NCBI GenBank assembly: GCA_964522605.1 | Contig: CAZFWV010000206.1 | Coordinates: forward strand, 1 to 12,462 | DNA length: 12,462 bases | Direction: 5' to 3' | DNA from: CAVZLD01 sp964522605 | GTDB lineage: Bacteria; Planctomycetota; Planctomycetia; Pirellulales; Pirellulaceae | Shown here: piece after piece, positions 1-7,591 of the stretch | Position numbering within the stretch: the first letter of the stretch is position 1 | Layout: the number at the start of each line of letters is the position of its first letter | Made by a program: the position numbers and the translations under genes | Notes under the pieces: model-generated | What the model was told of the DNA's origin: nothing | What the model saw: the letters and a program-made list of their open reading frames with translations, nothing else | The model's database searches: none

Positions 1-38
1 AGCGATGCCCCAGCAGTTCGGCAATCTGGGGCATCGCT
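1..38 (-). terminator. Perfect 13-bp stem hairpin downstream of the giant CotH gene
   Basis: Bases 1-13 (AGCGATGCCCCAG) are the exact reverse complement of bases 26-38, with a 12-base loop. The hairpin lies about 60 bases past the stop codon of the minus-strand gene ending at 99, where a transcription terminator would be expected. The window stops at base 1, so a following U-tract cannot be checked. It could instead be an intergenic palindromic repeat, or a terminator for a gene outside the window. Confidence 0.55.
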
Positions 39-98
39 GCGCTCTGCCACCAGCCACCCTACCGCGGAAATAGGCTTTGAAATGCGCTCTCGTCAGAT

Positions 99-3000
99 TC
101 ATCGTTGATTCCCGTAACTGAGTTCCGTCGAGCGGGTAGCAACCTCGCTGCTGCGCTCCCAAGGTACTTCCATCTCGTCATTCAATTCCTGAATGAGCAA
201 ATCATCCAGACGGTCATCGTCGAACAGTTGATCGCGCATTTCCAGCAGCAGCGCCTGGGGCTGCGCGGCTGCTTCGTAATTTCCCGCCTGAAGCGCGTAG
301 ACGAGATCCTGGACGTCGAAATCGCCATCTCCATTCCAGTCGCCTTCGGCGAACGTCGAGTTGCCGGGGATCTGATCTTCGTATTCTCCGGCAATCAGGA
401 CAGCCACCAGATCGGCCGTGTCAAAACGTCCATCGCCGTTCGCGTCTCCCGGGATTCGATCGGTGATTCCCGCCGAGCCCGGGGATCCGCCCTGGCTCAG
501 GCTGGCGCGCCAAGCGGAAGCCAGATTCCACGTGGCGGGATCTGCCATCAGATCGACGATTTCCAGCGACGAACCTGTACCGTCCGTTTCCGGATACCAT
601 CCGTCATCGTAGGTGAATTGCTGCACGATCTGACCGTTCGCCGTCAGCGTGATCTGTTCGCCGCCGTTTCCGAGTCGTCCGGTCCAGGCACCCGCCAACG
701 GCAGCCCATCGCCGTACCGCAGCCGAAACGCATCGACGTTCTCGACGACCAGCAGACGCTCGCCGGGTCCAAGCCGGAGCCAATCACTCTGGGCGAATTC
801 GAAATCAACGCCCTGTTCCTGGCCGTTGACGATCACGGTTTCCAGAGCCGCCTGGGACAGGTCAATCGTCTGCTGCGAGATATTGACGAGTTCCAGGAAC
901 TCAAAATCATCGGCGTCGCCAAAGCCGGCCGCCAACTCCGCAACCGAAGGCTCGGCTGGATGGTAATGGACTTCCGAGACCCGCAGATTGGACGCGTCGG
1001 CAGGAACGACATCGACCAGGAAACTCGCGTCGTCGATCGCCGACCAGGAATCGCCGTGCAAGACGCGCACGCGCACCGTCGCGCTCTGTTCGAGCTGGAA
1101 CGGTTGCGTGTAGCGAATCGCCTGGGGACTGACGGCACCGCCCACTTGTCGTGGATCACTGCCGTCGAGCGTGTAGTAGACGGTGCCTTGGGGCGCGGTC
1201 AGAGTGATCGGAAACTGCTTGTCGATCATTCCTCCGCGCTGATTGAATTGGGCCGCCTCCACATCGGAATACAGATCCAACCGTTGGAACTGTTCGACCA
1301 GGTACTGGGATCGACGAGGGAACCAATCCCGCATGATTCGGTCAAATTCGCGTTGCCATTCGACATCACGTGTGTAAGGGGTGGAACGATGCTGATCTCC
1401 CCAACGGGCGGATTCGGCCGGCAACGCATCGAAGATCATGTTCGTCCATTCCACATAGCGTGCCGCGGGAACGTTCCGCTCGGGATGTTCTGGATCCCAA
1501 TTGGAGTTCTGTGGATCGACGTATAAGGCGCCACCAGGTGAAAAGTGTTTTTGCACTCGATCGCTGAACAGCACGCGGAATTCGTCACTAGAGCGCAACG
1601 ACTGAAACGGAATCGCAACACCTCGATTGTCCGAAATGTTGTTGCCCGTGACGTTGCTTCGCAAGAACAGTGACCATTCCGCATCCCAGGTGAAAAACTT
1701 GAATCCGGTGCTTTCCGGGCTATTCTCGCGTCCAACATAGTAGTTCTTGAAGGGCCAGTCGCGGTTGTCGGCATAGTAATTCACGATCAAGTAGTCGATC
1801 ATGTTTTCCAGATCGAGTTGATCCTCGTACTCTGGGTTCTCCGTTCCGTCCGGATTCAGCCCTTGCAGTTGCATCAGCAAGGCAGTCTTTTCTTCCTGTG
1901 TCGCGGCCCGCTGAACATCACGGGCCAAGTTCTGCATGGAACTCCAGGCACGCGCGGTTCGCGTGCTGCGGTAGCGATCTCCGTCTGCATTGATCGGTGA
2001 ACCCGAATTGATCCCGTCCCAGTTGTACGGTTCCGAACCGAAGTAGGCGGCTCCAAAGGATTGATCGGGGCGTTCGACCACGTTGTACAGCCCCCAATAA
2101 AACCCGTTGATGTACACGTGAACCGAGGTGCCGTGCGATGCGGGCTGCCCCATGGCCAACTGGGTCCGTCGCAGGAATTCGTCCCGGGCGTACTGCGGTT
2201 GACCGCCTGCGTCACCCCATTGCCATCCATCATTGGATTCCATCCGCAGCGTGAGCGTGTCGAATTCATCGACCGCGTCCGGTCCGAAGAGCGGGTATTC
2301 GAGCTGGGCGGGACCGTATTTCGTTTTGAAGACCAGACGCAGCGAGTTTTTCTTGGTCAGGCCGAAGCTACGGAAAGCCCCACCTTGAATTCGAATGCCC
2401 GCATCGATCTGAAAGCCTTCGCTGCCGTCCGGGTGAATCAGCTCCGCCGAAGTTGCCCGCTCCCATCGCTCTCCCGTCCCTTCCGGATTGCTGTAGATCC
2501 CCTGCGTGCCGAACATGTCATCGATGTTCATCACGATCGACAGCGTGGGAACGGCGAGCAGGGAGTCGGCGATGGCCTGCCGGGCCTGTTCCATCGGCAT
2601 GTTGCGGTCGCCAGCAATGAGCGGGAATTGACTCGGGTCGTCGAGTCCGTAATCGGGAGAAGTCCCGCGCCAGGAGTTGGGAAAGCCCGCGGCAATCGTC
2701 GACTGGGCCGTCTGTTGCACGACGTCGTCGACAAAGAGATAGGTATGGGTGTCGATATTCGTCGGGACCATGCCATCGGCTACGGCGATGGCGCGCAGCG
2801 TCGTGGTGCGGTCAATCGTCAGTGGCTGAGTGTAGACCTGGCCCTGCGTTTCGCTTGGTGCCGTTCCATCCGTCGTATAACGAATCGTGGCCGTTGGTGT
2901 CATCGAGGTGATCTGCACTTGAAACGGCTCCGTGAAGAAACCGCGGTCGACACTGAACTGGGTGTCCGCGACCATCGACGCTCGGCCCGGCCCGTTCGGA

Positions 3001-5441
3001 TCGCCGGGCGTAGGCTGCAGGAAATACGCCGTCCGACTGGGATCCAACTGCTCGAGGCCGAAACTGATGTCGGTGCGCTGCAGTGGATACTGCGGACCGA
3101 AGTCATGAATGACCTGCCCGCCAAGACCCACGATCGCCAGGTAACCGGCGGACGTCGATAGCTGGAAGTTCGTATGCAGCCAGCCTTGTTGGTCCAATTG
3201 CGGATCGCGTACATCGAGACCCGAGGCGAAGACGACCAGCTTGCCGTTGGGTCCGATGATCGTTCCCGCGGGAAACTGCCATTTCTGTGGCAGTCGGAGG
3301 TCGTCCGTCAAATAGGTTTGGCCCAGATCGAGTGGTTGACTCAGCAGATTGTGAATCTCAATCCAGTCCGGCGAGAGAAGTTCCCCTTCGAAATCATCCT
3401 CCGCCGTTGCCCGGACGTACGTCTGCACAATCTGGGAGTTCGAAGTCATAAACTCGCTGATGACCAACGGCTGTGAAGTGATGCGCAGCGTGACCAGCGT
3501 GTCCGGAGATTCTGCGGACTCATCTTTCGCTCGGTACGAGAATTGATCCGTTCCGGTGTATCCCGCATTCGGGGTGTAGGTGAAGGCACCGTTCTTTTCC
3601 AGCACGAGCGTACCGTGCGTTGGTGCGACGGCGACCGTGGCTTCGAGCGGTGCGCTGTCAATGTCGGTATCGTTCGCCAACACGCCCGTCGCTGAATCGA
3701 TTTGAAGCGTTTGGTTGGGCAAGCCGAAGTAACTGTCGGGATTCGCGATCGGAGGGTCATTGACCGGCTGGACTTCAATCGTCACCGAGGTGCTGTCTGA
3801 AGAGTCAATTCCGTCGGAGACCCAATACCGAAAAACGTCCTGACCGGTGAAGTCCGGCGCTGGCTGATACTGAAACGAACCGTCTGGTTCGAAGGTTAGC
3901 GTGCCATGCGTTGGCGCCATTTCCAGAATCGCGGTGAGCGGATTGCCCTCCGCGTCGCGATCGTTCGCGAGAACACCCAGCAGCGCAGATTGCGACAGGC
4001 TTGTGTCTTCCTCCATGGAAAATCGGTCAGCAATCGCCTGGGGTGGGGTGTTGATCACCAGACTGACCTCGGCCGGCGCAGAGAGCATCGTCCCATCGTC
4101 GACCTGGTAGCGAAACGTCGCTGTGCCAGAAAATCCTTCCGGATCGTACGTGAATGACCCGTCGGTACGAAGGGTCAACCGCCCCTGGTCGACATCCTCC
4201 AAGAGGACGACCGTCATTTCGCTATTGTCGATATTGAGATCGTTCGCCAGCACGCCCTCGTTCGCATCAACCTGCAAGACTTCCGTCGGCAAGCCTTTGT
4301 ATTGCTCGGGATAGGTCTGCACCGGATCATGCACGGGGCGGACCTGCAAGGCCACGATCGCGACCTCATTCGAACTGCGGTGGTCGTACGCGCGATAGGT
4401 GAACAGGTCCAAGCCATGGAAATCCGCGTCGGGCACGTAGACGAAAGAACCATCCGGCTGCAGTGTCAGTTCGCCGTGGACGGGCGGGGTTCCCAACACG
4501 GCCGATAGCTCGTCGCCGTCGTCATCCAAGTCGTTCGCCAGAACACCTTCGGCGGCGGAGATTACGAGCGTCTGATCTTCGTCCAGTTGATAGTTGTCGG
4601 AAATCGACACCGGTGGACGATTTGAATAGTAGACGAAGATTTCCGAGGTGATCTGCCCGACTTCCTCGTCAGTCAGTTGTTCGTCGTAGACCCGAATCTG
4701 TCCAATATCGCCGCTGAAATACGTCTCCGTCGGCAGCAACCGGCCAATGGTCATCGCCAAGTTTGCGCGCGGTTGCGTGTCCGCATCCGTTCGTTGATCC
4801 GCGGGTCCTCCGTCGACGTATAGCGACAAGGTGCCTTGCTGACGCGTGAGCGCGATGACATGCAACTGGCCATCATTTAAGCCATTGGCGGTGGAGTAAA
4901 GATTCGTCGTCGGTTGAAAGAAACCTCGCCCCATGCCGACACCGACTTGGCCTGCCTGGTTCAGACTGATTCCCCAGTCCTGCGTCAAGCCCAACTGCGA
5001 CGCATCGACCAGGCCCGTGTTTTTGAACCAGTCACCCTGGTCGCCCGTAAGGTCGGTAGCGGACGTCATGAAGGCGACGACAACCGAGAAATCCTCGGCT
5101 CCGGACATCGGGTTAACCGCGGCCGGAACGAGCAGTCCGTCTCCTCCATCGTTCGTGTCAAACCGGACCATCGCCCGCCCCCCCAGGCGGTCCGAGATCC
5201 AACGGGGCGATCCGGCACTTCGATTCGCGGGAATCTCGCGCATCTGATCCGGCCAGACTTCAATCTGAGCTCCGTCGGACAGATCCGTGATTTGGTCGGC
5301 CAACCAGTATCCAACCGGATCGCCTGCGAGCAGCCTGCGCGATTCCAAAGACTCAACAACCAGGGAGCGCACGTCCTTGCCCCGCGCAGGCCTCGACCCG
5401 ACGCGGCGCCCCAGCCGGAGCGAGCGTTGAAATCGCCTCAT
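99..5441 (-). CDS. Giant secreted multidomain protein: LamG, cadherin-like repeats, CotH kinase-like domain, dockerin
   Basis: A protein of about 1780 residues, probably exported and exposed on the cell surface. Approximate order: basic N-terminus with LESRRLLA at 32-39, resembling the planctomycete LEPR-XLL signal; LamG-like fold at 45-275; four cadherin/tandem-95-like repeats at 277-660, each with a GVLAND core and a later HGxLxxxxxGxFxYxP-type strand; lamin-tail domain at 660-825; chitobiase C-terminal-like domain at 835-915 (RYTTDGTAPS); CotH-like domain at 965-1310; second chitobiase-like domain at 1395-1480 (YYTLDGSDP); second lamin-tail domain at 1488-1655; dockerin-like pair at 1665-1720 (GDANGDGRFD, GDWNGDGDFD); acidic tail. 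The CotH region has GLYNVVERPD, a NRDWPFKN segment (Asp at about 1228) and FTWDAEW (Asp at about 1253), which resemble the catalytic and metal-binding segments of CotH-type atypical kinases. The ATG at 5441 is preferred over GTG 5450 or ATG 5447 because GAGGTGAT lies at the right distance upstream. The domain calls are secure as a class. The substrate is unknown and kinase activity is inferred. Confidence 0.93.
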   Translation of the reverse strand: MRRFQRSLRLGRRVGSRPARGKDVRSLVVESLESRRLLAGDPVGYWLADQITDLSDGAQIEVWPDQMREIPANRSAGSPRWISDRLGGRAMVRFDTNDGGDGLLVPAAVNPMSGAEDFSVVVAFMTSATDLTGDQGDWFKNTGLVDASQLGLTQDWGISLNQAGQVGVGMGRGFFQPTTNLYSTANGLNDGQLHVIALTRQQGTLSLYVDGGPADQRTDADTQPRANLAMTIGRLLPTETYFSGDIGQIRVYDEQLTDEEVGQITSEIFVYYSNRPPVSISDNYQLDEDQTLVISAAEGVLANDLDDDGDELSAVLGTPPVHGELTLQPDGSFVYVPDADFHGLDLFTYRAYDHRSSNEVAIVALQVRPVHDPVQTYPEQYKGLPTEVLQVDANEGVLANDLNIDNSEMTVVLLEDVDQGRLTLRTDGSFTYDPEGFSGTATFRYQVDDGTMLSAPAEVSLVINTPPQAIADRFSMEEDTSLSQSALLGVLANDRDAEGNPLTAILEMAPTHGTLTFEPDGSFQYQPAPDFTGQDVFRYWVSDGIDSSDSTSVTIEVQPVNDPPIANPDSYFGLPNQTLQIDSATGVLANDTDIDSAPLEATVAVAPTHGTLVLEKNGAFTYTPNAGYTGTDQFSYRAKDESAESPDTLVTLRITSQPLVISEFMTSNSQIVQTYVRATAEDDFEGELLSPDWIEIHNLLSQPLDLGQTYLTDDLRLPQKWQFPAGTIIGPNGKLVVFASGLDVRDPQLDQQGWLHTNFQLSTSAGYLAIVGLGGQVIHDFGPQYPLQRTDISFGLEQLDPSRTAYFLQPTPGDPNGPGRASMVADTQFSVDRGFFTEPFQVQITSMTPTATIRYTTDGTAPSETQGQVYTQPLTIDRTTTLRAIAVADGMVPTNIDTHTYLFVDDVVQQTAQSTIAAGFPNSWRGTSPDYGLDDPSQFPLIAGDRNMPMEQARQAIADSLLAVPTLSIVMNIDDMFGTQGIYSNPEGTGERWERATSAELIHPDGSEGFQIDAGIRIQGGAFRSFGLTKKNSLRLVFKTKYGPAQLEYPLFGPDAVDEFDTLTLRMESNDGWQWGDAGGQPQYARDEFLRRTQLAMGQPASHGTSVHVYINGFYWGLYNVVERPDQSFGAAYFGSEPYNWDGINSGSPINADGDRYRSTRTARAWSSMQNLARDVQRAATQEEKTALLMQLQGLNPDGTENPEYEDQLDLENMIDYLIVNYYADNRDWPFKNYYVGRENSPESTGFKFFTWDAEWSLFLRSNVTGNNISDNRGVAIPFQSLRSSDEFRVLFSDRVQKHFSPGGALYVDPQNSNWDPEHPERNVPAARYVEWTNMIFDALPAESARWGDQHRSTPYTRDVEWQREFDRIMRDWFPRRSQYLVEQFQRLDLYSDVEAAQFNQRGGMIDKQFPITLTAPQGTVYYTLDGSDPRQVGGAVSPQAIRYTQPFQLEQSATVRVRVLHGDSWSAIDDASFLVDVVPADASNLRVSEVHYHPAEPSVAELAAGFGDADDFEFLELVNISQQTIDLSQAALETVIVNGQEQGVDFEFAQSDWLRLGPGERLLVVENVDAFRLRYGDGLPLAGAWTGRLGNGGEQITLTANGQIVQQFTYDDGWYPETDGTGSSLEIVDLMADPATWNLASAWRASLSQGGSPGSAGITDRIPGDANGDGRFDTADLVAVLIAGEYEDQIPGNSTFAEGDWNGDGDFDVQDLVYALQAGNYEAAAQPQALLLEMRDQLFDDDRLDDLLIQELNDEMEVPWERSSEVATRSTELSYGNQR

Positions 5442-5445
5442 CGAC

Positions 5446-5453
5446 ATCACCTC
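5446..5453 (-). promoter_or_regulatory. Shine-Dalgarno sequence that fixes the CotH gene start
   Basis: Read on the minus strand, GAGGTGAT matches the anti-Shine-Dalgarno tail of 16S rRNA over eight bases. The GAGG core is 8 nt from the ATG at 5441. The two upstream in-frame candidates, GTG at 5450 and ATG at 5447, lie inside or against this motif and so have no ribosome site of their own. Confidence 0.7.
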
Positions 5454-5850
5454 AGATTAGAACCGTCGCCAGAGTCCCTTGCCGGAAACTGCCCGCAGGG
5501 ACGGGGTGGGGATCCGAGCACGAAGAATGAACACAATGCACTCGGCAAGAGCATTCAATAAGAATCCACGCGAAATTCTATCGGAGAACGCTGTCCGCTT
5601 CACCACCCCTCGAATCTACTTAACACGCCAAGAAAACACCAGTGATTTCTCGGGCGGCCGCTGTGGCATCGCGGGAACGTTTGCGGTTTGAAACAATAGG
5701 CAGGTGAGCCGGGGATCATGCGACCCGACGGAGACGCTTTTCCCATTGCCGATAATTTGTCGTCAGGATACCTTGTGGCCGATTTCCCGCAGATTACCAT
5801 TTGTCCGAGCCCCTGCGCGGGCGGTCCTAGAAGTTGCATGTTTGGCGCGC
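5454..5850. other. Divergent intergenic region without a recognisable gene
   Basis: This is the left part of the 630-base gap between the divergent CotH gene and ispG. It should hold the promoter of the giant gene, but no -35/-10 pair can be assigned with confidence. The open frames crossing it on both strands show no family motif. They run on into palindromic repeats or across the ispG start, so they are treated as spurious. Confidence 0.5.
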
Positions 5851-5923
5851 ATCGTAACCCGAAGCGTAAAAGGATCTTCCGCGGCCCGCTGGGCACGCGG
5901 TTAAACGAGAGGACCGAGATGCC
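5851..5923 (+). repeat. Palindromic intergenic repeat, copy A (partial or chimeric)
   Basis: Bases 5881-5923 are identical over 43 bases to 7301-7343 of the complete copy downstream of ispG. This is the right half of the element (core GCACGCGGTTAAACGAG). The usual left half is missing. In its place is ATCGTAACCCGAAGCGTAAA, which resembles another intergenic repeat type common in planctomycetes (from memory). The right arm at 5896-5909 can pair with the left arm of copy B at 5936-5949. Confidence 0.85.
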
Positions 5924-5933
5924 GAAAACAACT

Positions 5934-6046
5934 TCCTCGTTTAACCGCGCGGGCATCGCCCCGCGCGTCGGGAAGAATCTCTCGCGGCCCGCTGGGCACG
6001 CGGATAAAAGAGGACCGAGATGCCGAAGTGATTTCTGTGTCATCCC
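5934..6046 (+). repeat. Palindromic intergenic repeat, copy B (full length, decayed right arm)
   Basis: This copy aligns over its full 113 bases with the 115-base copy C at 7251-7365, in the same orientation. It starts with TCCTCGTTTAACCGCG and ends with CATCCC. The right arm is altered to CGGATAAAAGAGG where the other copies read CGGTTAAACGAGAGG, which removes 2 bases and weakens the hairpin. It ends about 25 bases before the ispG start codon, so it lies in the ispG promoter or leader region. Confidence 0.9.
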
Positions 6047-6071
6047 ATGAGATAACGAAGAAGAGGGGCTT

Positions 6072-7211
6072 GTGTCCATCGAGCGTAATCCTACGCGGTC
6101 CGTTCGGATCGGCTCAATCACGATCGGATCGGGTCATCCGATCGCAGTTCAGAGTATGACGGCAACCCACACGCGGGATGTCGATGCGACGGTTGCCCAG
6201 GTTCAAGATCTGGAACAGGCGGGGGCCGATGTGGTCCGAATCGCGGTGGACAGCCGCCGTGATGCCGAAGCGTTGGCGGAGATTCGCCAGCGGACGAATG
6301 CGAATCTATCTGTTGACCTGCAAGAAAACTATCGATTGGCGGAGCAGGTTGCACCGCACGTCGACAAAGTCCGTTATAACCCGGGGCATCTCTATCATCA
6401 TGAGCCGGAGAAGCCTTGGCAGGACAAAGTCAAGTTTCTTGCCGATGTCGCGGTGCGGTACGATTGCGCGTTGCGAGTCGGTGTCAATTGTGGCAGTGTG
6501 GATCCGGCGAAGCGCGATCGATTTCCGGCAGATGACTCGATCTCGCCCATGCTCGAGAGCGCTTGGGAACATTGTCTGCTGCTCGATCAGATCGGATTCC
6601 ATCGCTACTGCGTCTCGCTGAAGGATTCCGATCCGCGAAAGGTAATCGAAGTCAATCGACGATTTGCGGAGCAGCGTCCGGATGTTCCATTGCACTTGGG
6701 CGTTACGGAAGCCGGCTTGCCGCCCGATGGAATCATCAAGACGCGGATTGCATTCGAGCAGTTGATTAGCCGCGGGATTGGTGACACGATCCGCGTCTCG
6801 CTGACGGTCCCGAATGCGCGAAAGTCGGAAGAGATTCAGGCAGGTCGACAGATTCTGGCGGACATCGCCGCGGGGCGAGTCCGATCGGTGGTCGATTACG
6901 GGACGAATACGCTGAACATCATTTCGTGCCCCAGTTGTTCACGCGTCGAAAACGAAGCGTTCACGGAGTTGGCGGCACAAGTCAAGGAGATGACTCGATA
7001 CGCACAGCCTTATGCGATCACGATTGCGGTGATGGGCTGTCGCGTGAATGGGCCGGGCGAGACGGACGATGCCGACCTGGGGCTTTGGTGCGGCCCGAAT
7101 TACGTCAATCTGAAGCGGGGCCCCGAATCGTTGGGGGCTTTCCCCTACGAAGAGATTCTCGATCGATTGAAGGTGGCGCTGGATGACTTGATTGCCGAGC
7201 GAAGCCGGTAA
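6072..7211 (+). CDS. ispG: 4-hydroxy-3-methylbut-2-en-1-yl diphosphate synthase (IspG/GcpE)
   Basis: A cytosolic [4Fe-4S] enzyme of the MEP (non-mevalonate) isoprenoid pathway. It reductively converts 2-C-methyl-D-erythritol 2,4-cyclodiphosphate to HMBPP. The 379-residue length matches the compact bacterial form without the large insert of plant and chlamydial types. The N-terminal TIM-barrel half has VQSMTATHTRD and VRYNPGH. The C-terminal cluster domain has SCPSCSR (Cys286, Cys289) and GCRVNGPGE (Cys323, Glu330), which are the expected cluster ligands. The start must be GTG 6072: an in-frame TGA lies at 6048-6050 and no other start codon lies between. A purine-rich AAGAAGAGGGG precedes it closely. 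The gene stands alone, divergent from the CotH gene and convergent with the LamG/PEP-CTERM gene. Palindromic repeats lie on both sides. Confidence 0.97.
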   Translation: MSIERNPTRSVRIGSITIGSGHPIAVQSMTATHTRDVDATVAQVQDLEQAGADVVRIAVDSRRDAEALAEIRQRTNANLSVDLQENYRLAEQVAPHVDKVRYNPGHLYHHEPEKPWQDKVKFLADVAVRYDCALRVGVNCGSVDPAKRDRFPADDSISPMLESAWEHCLLLDQIGFHRYCVSLKDSDPRKVIEVNRRFAEQRPDVPLHLGVTEAGLPPDGIIKTRIAFEQLISRGIGDTIRVSLTVPNARKSEEIQAGRQILADIAAGRVRSVVDYGTNTLNIISCPSCSRVENEAFTELAAQVKEMTRYAQPYAITIAVMGCRVNGPGETDDADLGLWCGPNYVNLKRGPESLGAFPYEEILDRLKVALDDLIAERSR

Positions 7212-7230
7212 GGAACGGCTCAGAAACATC

Positions 7231-7365
7231 GTCCTCGTTGAACCGCGGGTTCCTCGTTTAACCGCGTGGGCAGCGCCCCGCGCGTCGGGAGGAGCCTCTC
7301 GCGGCCCGCTGGGCACGCGGTTAAACGAGAGGACCGAGATGCCAAAGTGATCTCTGAGTCATCCC
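7231..7365 (+). repeat. Palindromic intergenic repeat, copy C (complete), with an extra left-arm fragment
   Basis: The best-preserved copy is 7251-7365. CTCGTTTAACCGCGTG at 7253-7268 is the perfect reverse complement of 7314-7329. After a 2-base GG/GG mismatch the stem continues (CAGCG with CGCTG), giving paired arms of about 23 bases around a GC-rich loop. Just upstream, about 7232-7247 repeats the left end with one change (TCCTCGTTGAACCGCG), like a short tandem duplication. It begins about 20 bases after the ispG stop, so it will lie in the ispG 3' transcript and could act as a stabilising or terminating structure. Confidence 0.92.
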
Positions 7366-7390
7366 GCAGCTGATTCTGCCCGACAAACCA

Positions 7391-7455
7391 ATACGGATAA
7401 GACGGATCTTCACGGATCGATCAGCGCGCATCCGTACCCTCCGTCTGATCCGTGG
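7391..7455. repeat. Imperfect inverted repeat built from (C)ACGGAT units
   Basis: The left half has three ACGGAT-type units (TACGGATAAGACGGATC then CACGGATC). The right half has their complement (ATCCGTACCCTCCGTC then TGATCCGTGG). The two halves can form an imperfect hairpin. ACGGAT-rich intergenic repeats are familiar from planctomycete-like genomes; this is recalled, not searched. No gene is seen between it and the terminator hairpin. Confidence 0.65.
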
Positions 7456-7525
7456 TTGCTTCTCCGGCCTCCAGATCAATCCTCACCGTCCCGCACCCGG
7501 CCGCCGCGATCCGCCTGTAAACAGA

Positions 7526-7561
7526 ACAACGGCCTGCCGAATTCCTCGGTCAGGCCGTTGT
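7526..7561. terminator. Bidirectional terminator-like hairpin between convergent ispG and the LamG/PEP-CTERM gene
   Basis: ACAACGGCCTG at 7526-7536 pairs perfectly with CAGGCCGTTGT at 7551-7561, and CCGA/TCGG extends the stem inward. It lies 30 bases past the stop codon of the minus-strand gene and about 315 bases past the ispG stop. On the minus strand it is followed by TCTGTTTAC, a modest U-rich tail. On the plus strand the tail is weak. Its main use is probably for the minus-strand gene, possibly shared with ispG. Confidence 0.8.
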
Positions 7562-7591
7562 AAGTTCTATCCATCAATCAACGATCGGCCA

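Noticed and set aside
105..1526. 473-codon open frame on the plus strand
   Set aside because: It lies antisense to the C-terminal part of the CotH gene, shows no domain or signal, and is explained by the GC-rich codon bias of the minus-strand gene.
2061..3161. 366-codon open frame on the plus strand
   Set aside because: Antisense to the lamin-tail/CotH part of the same gene; Arg/Val-rich shadow composition and no family motif.
5718..6050. 110-codon plus-strand open frame upstream of ispG
   Set aside because: Its second half is translated palindromic repeat (for example GPLGTRLNERTEMPK). Such frames arise wherever the repeat occurs.
5600..6121. 173-codon minus-strand open frame
   Set aside because: It runs through repeat copies A and B and over the ispG start; it is mostly translated repeat and has no recognisable domain.
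5851..7365. CRISPR array or insertion sequence around ispG
   Set aside because: The repeats are few, palindromic, not regularly spaced, and enclose a housekeeping gene; no transposase or cas gene is present.
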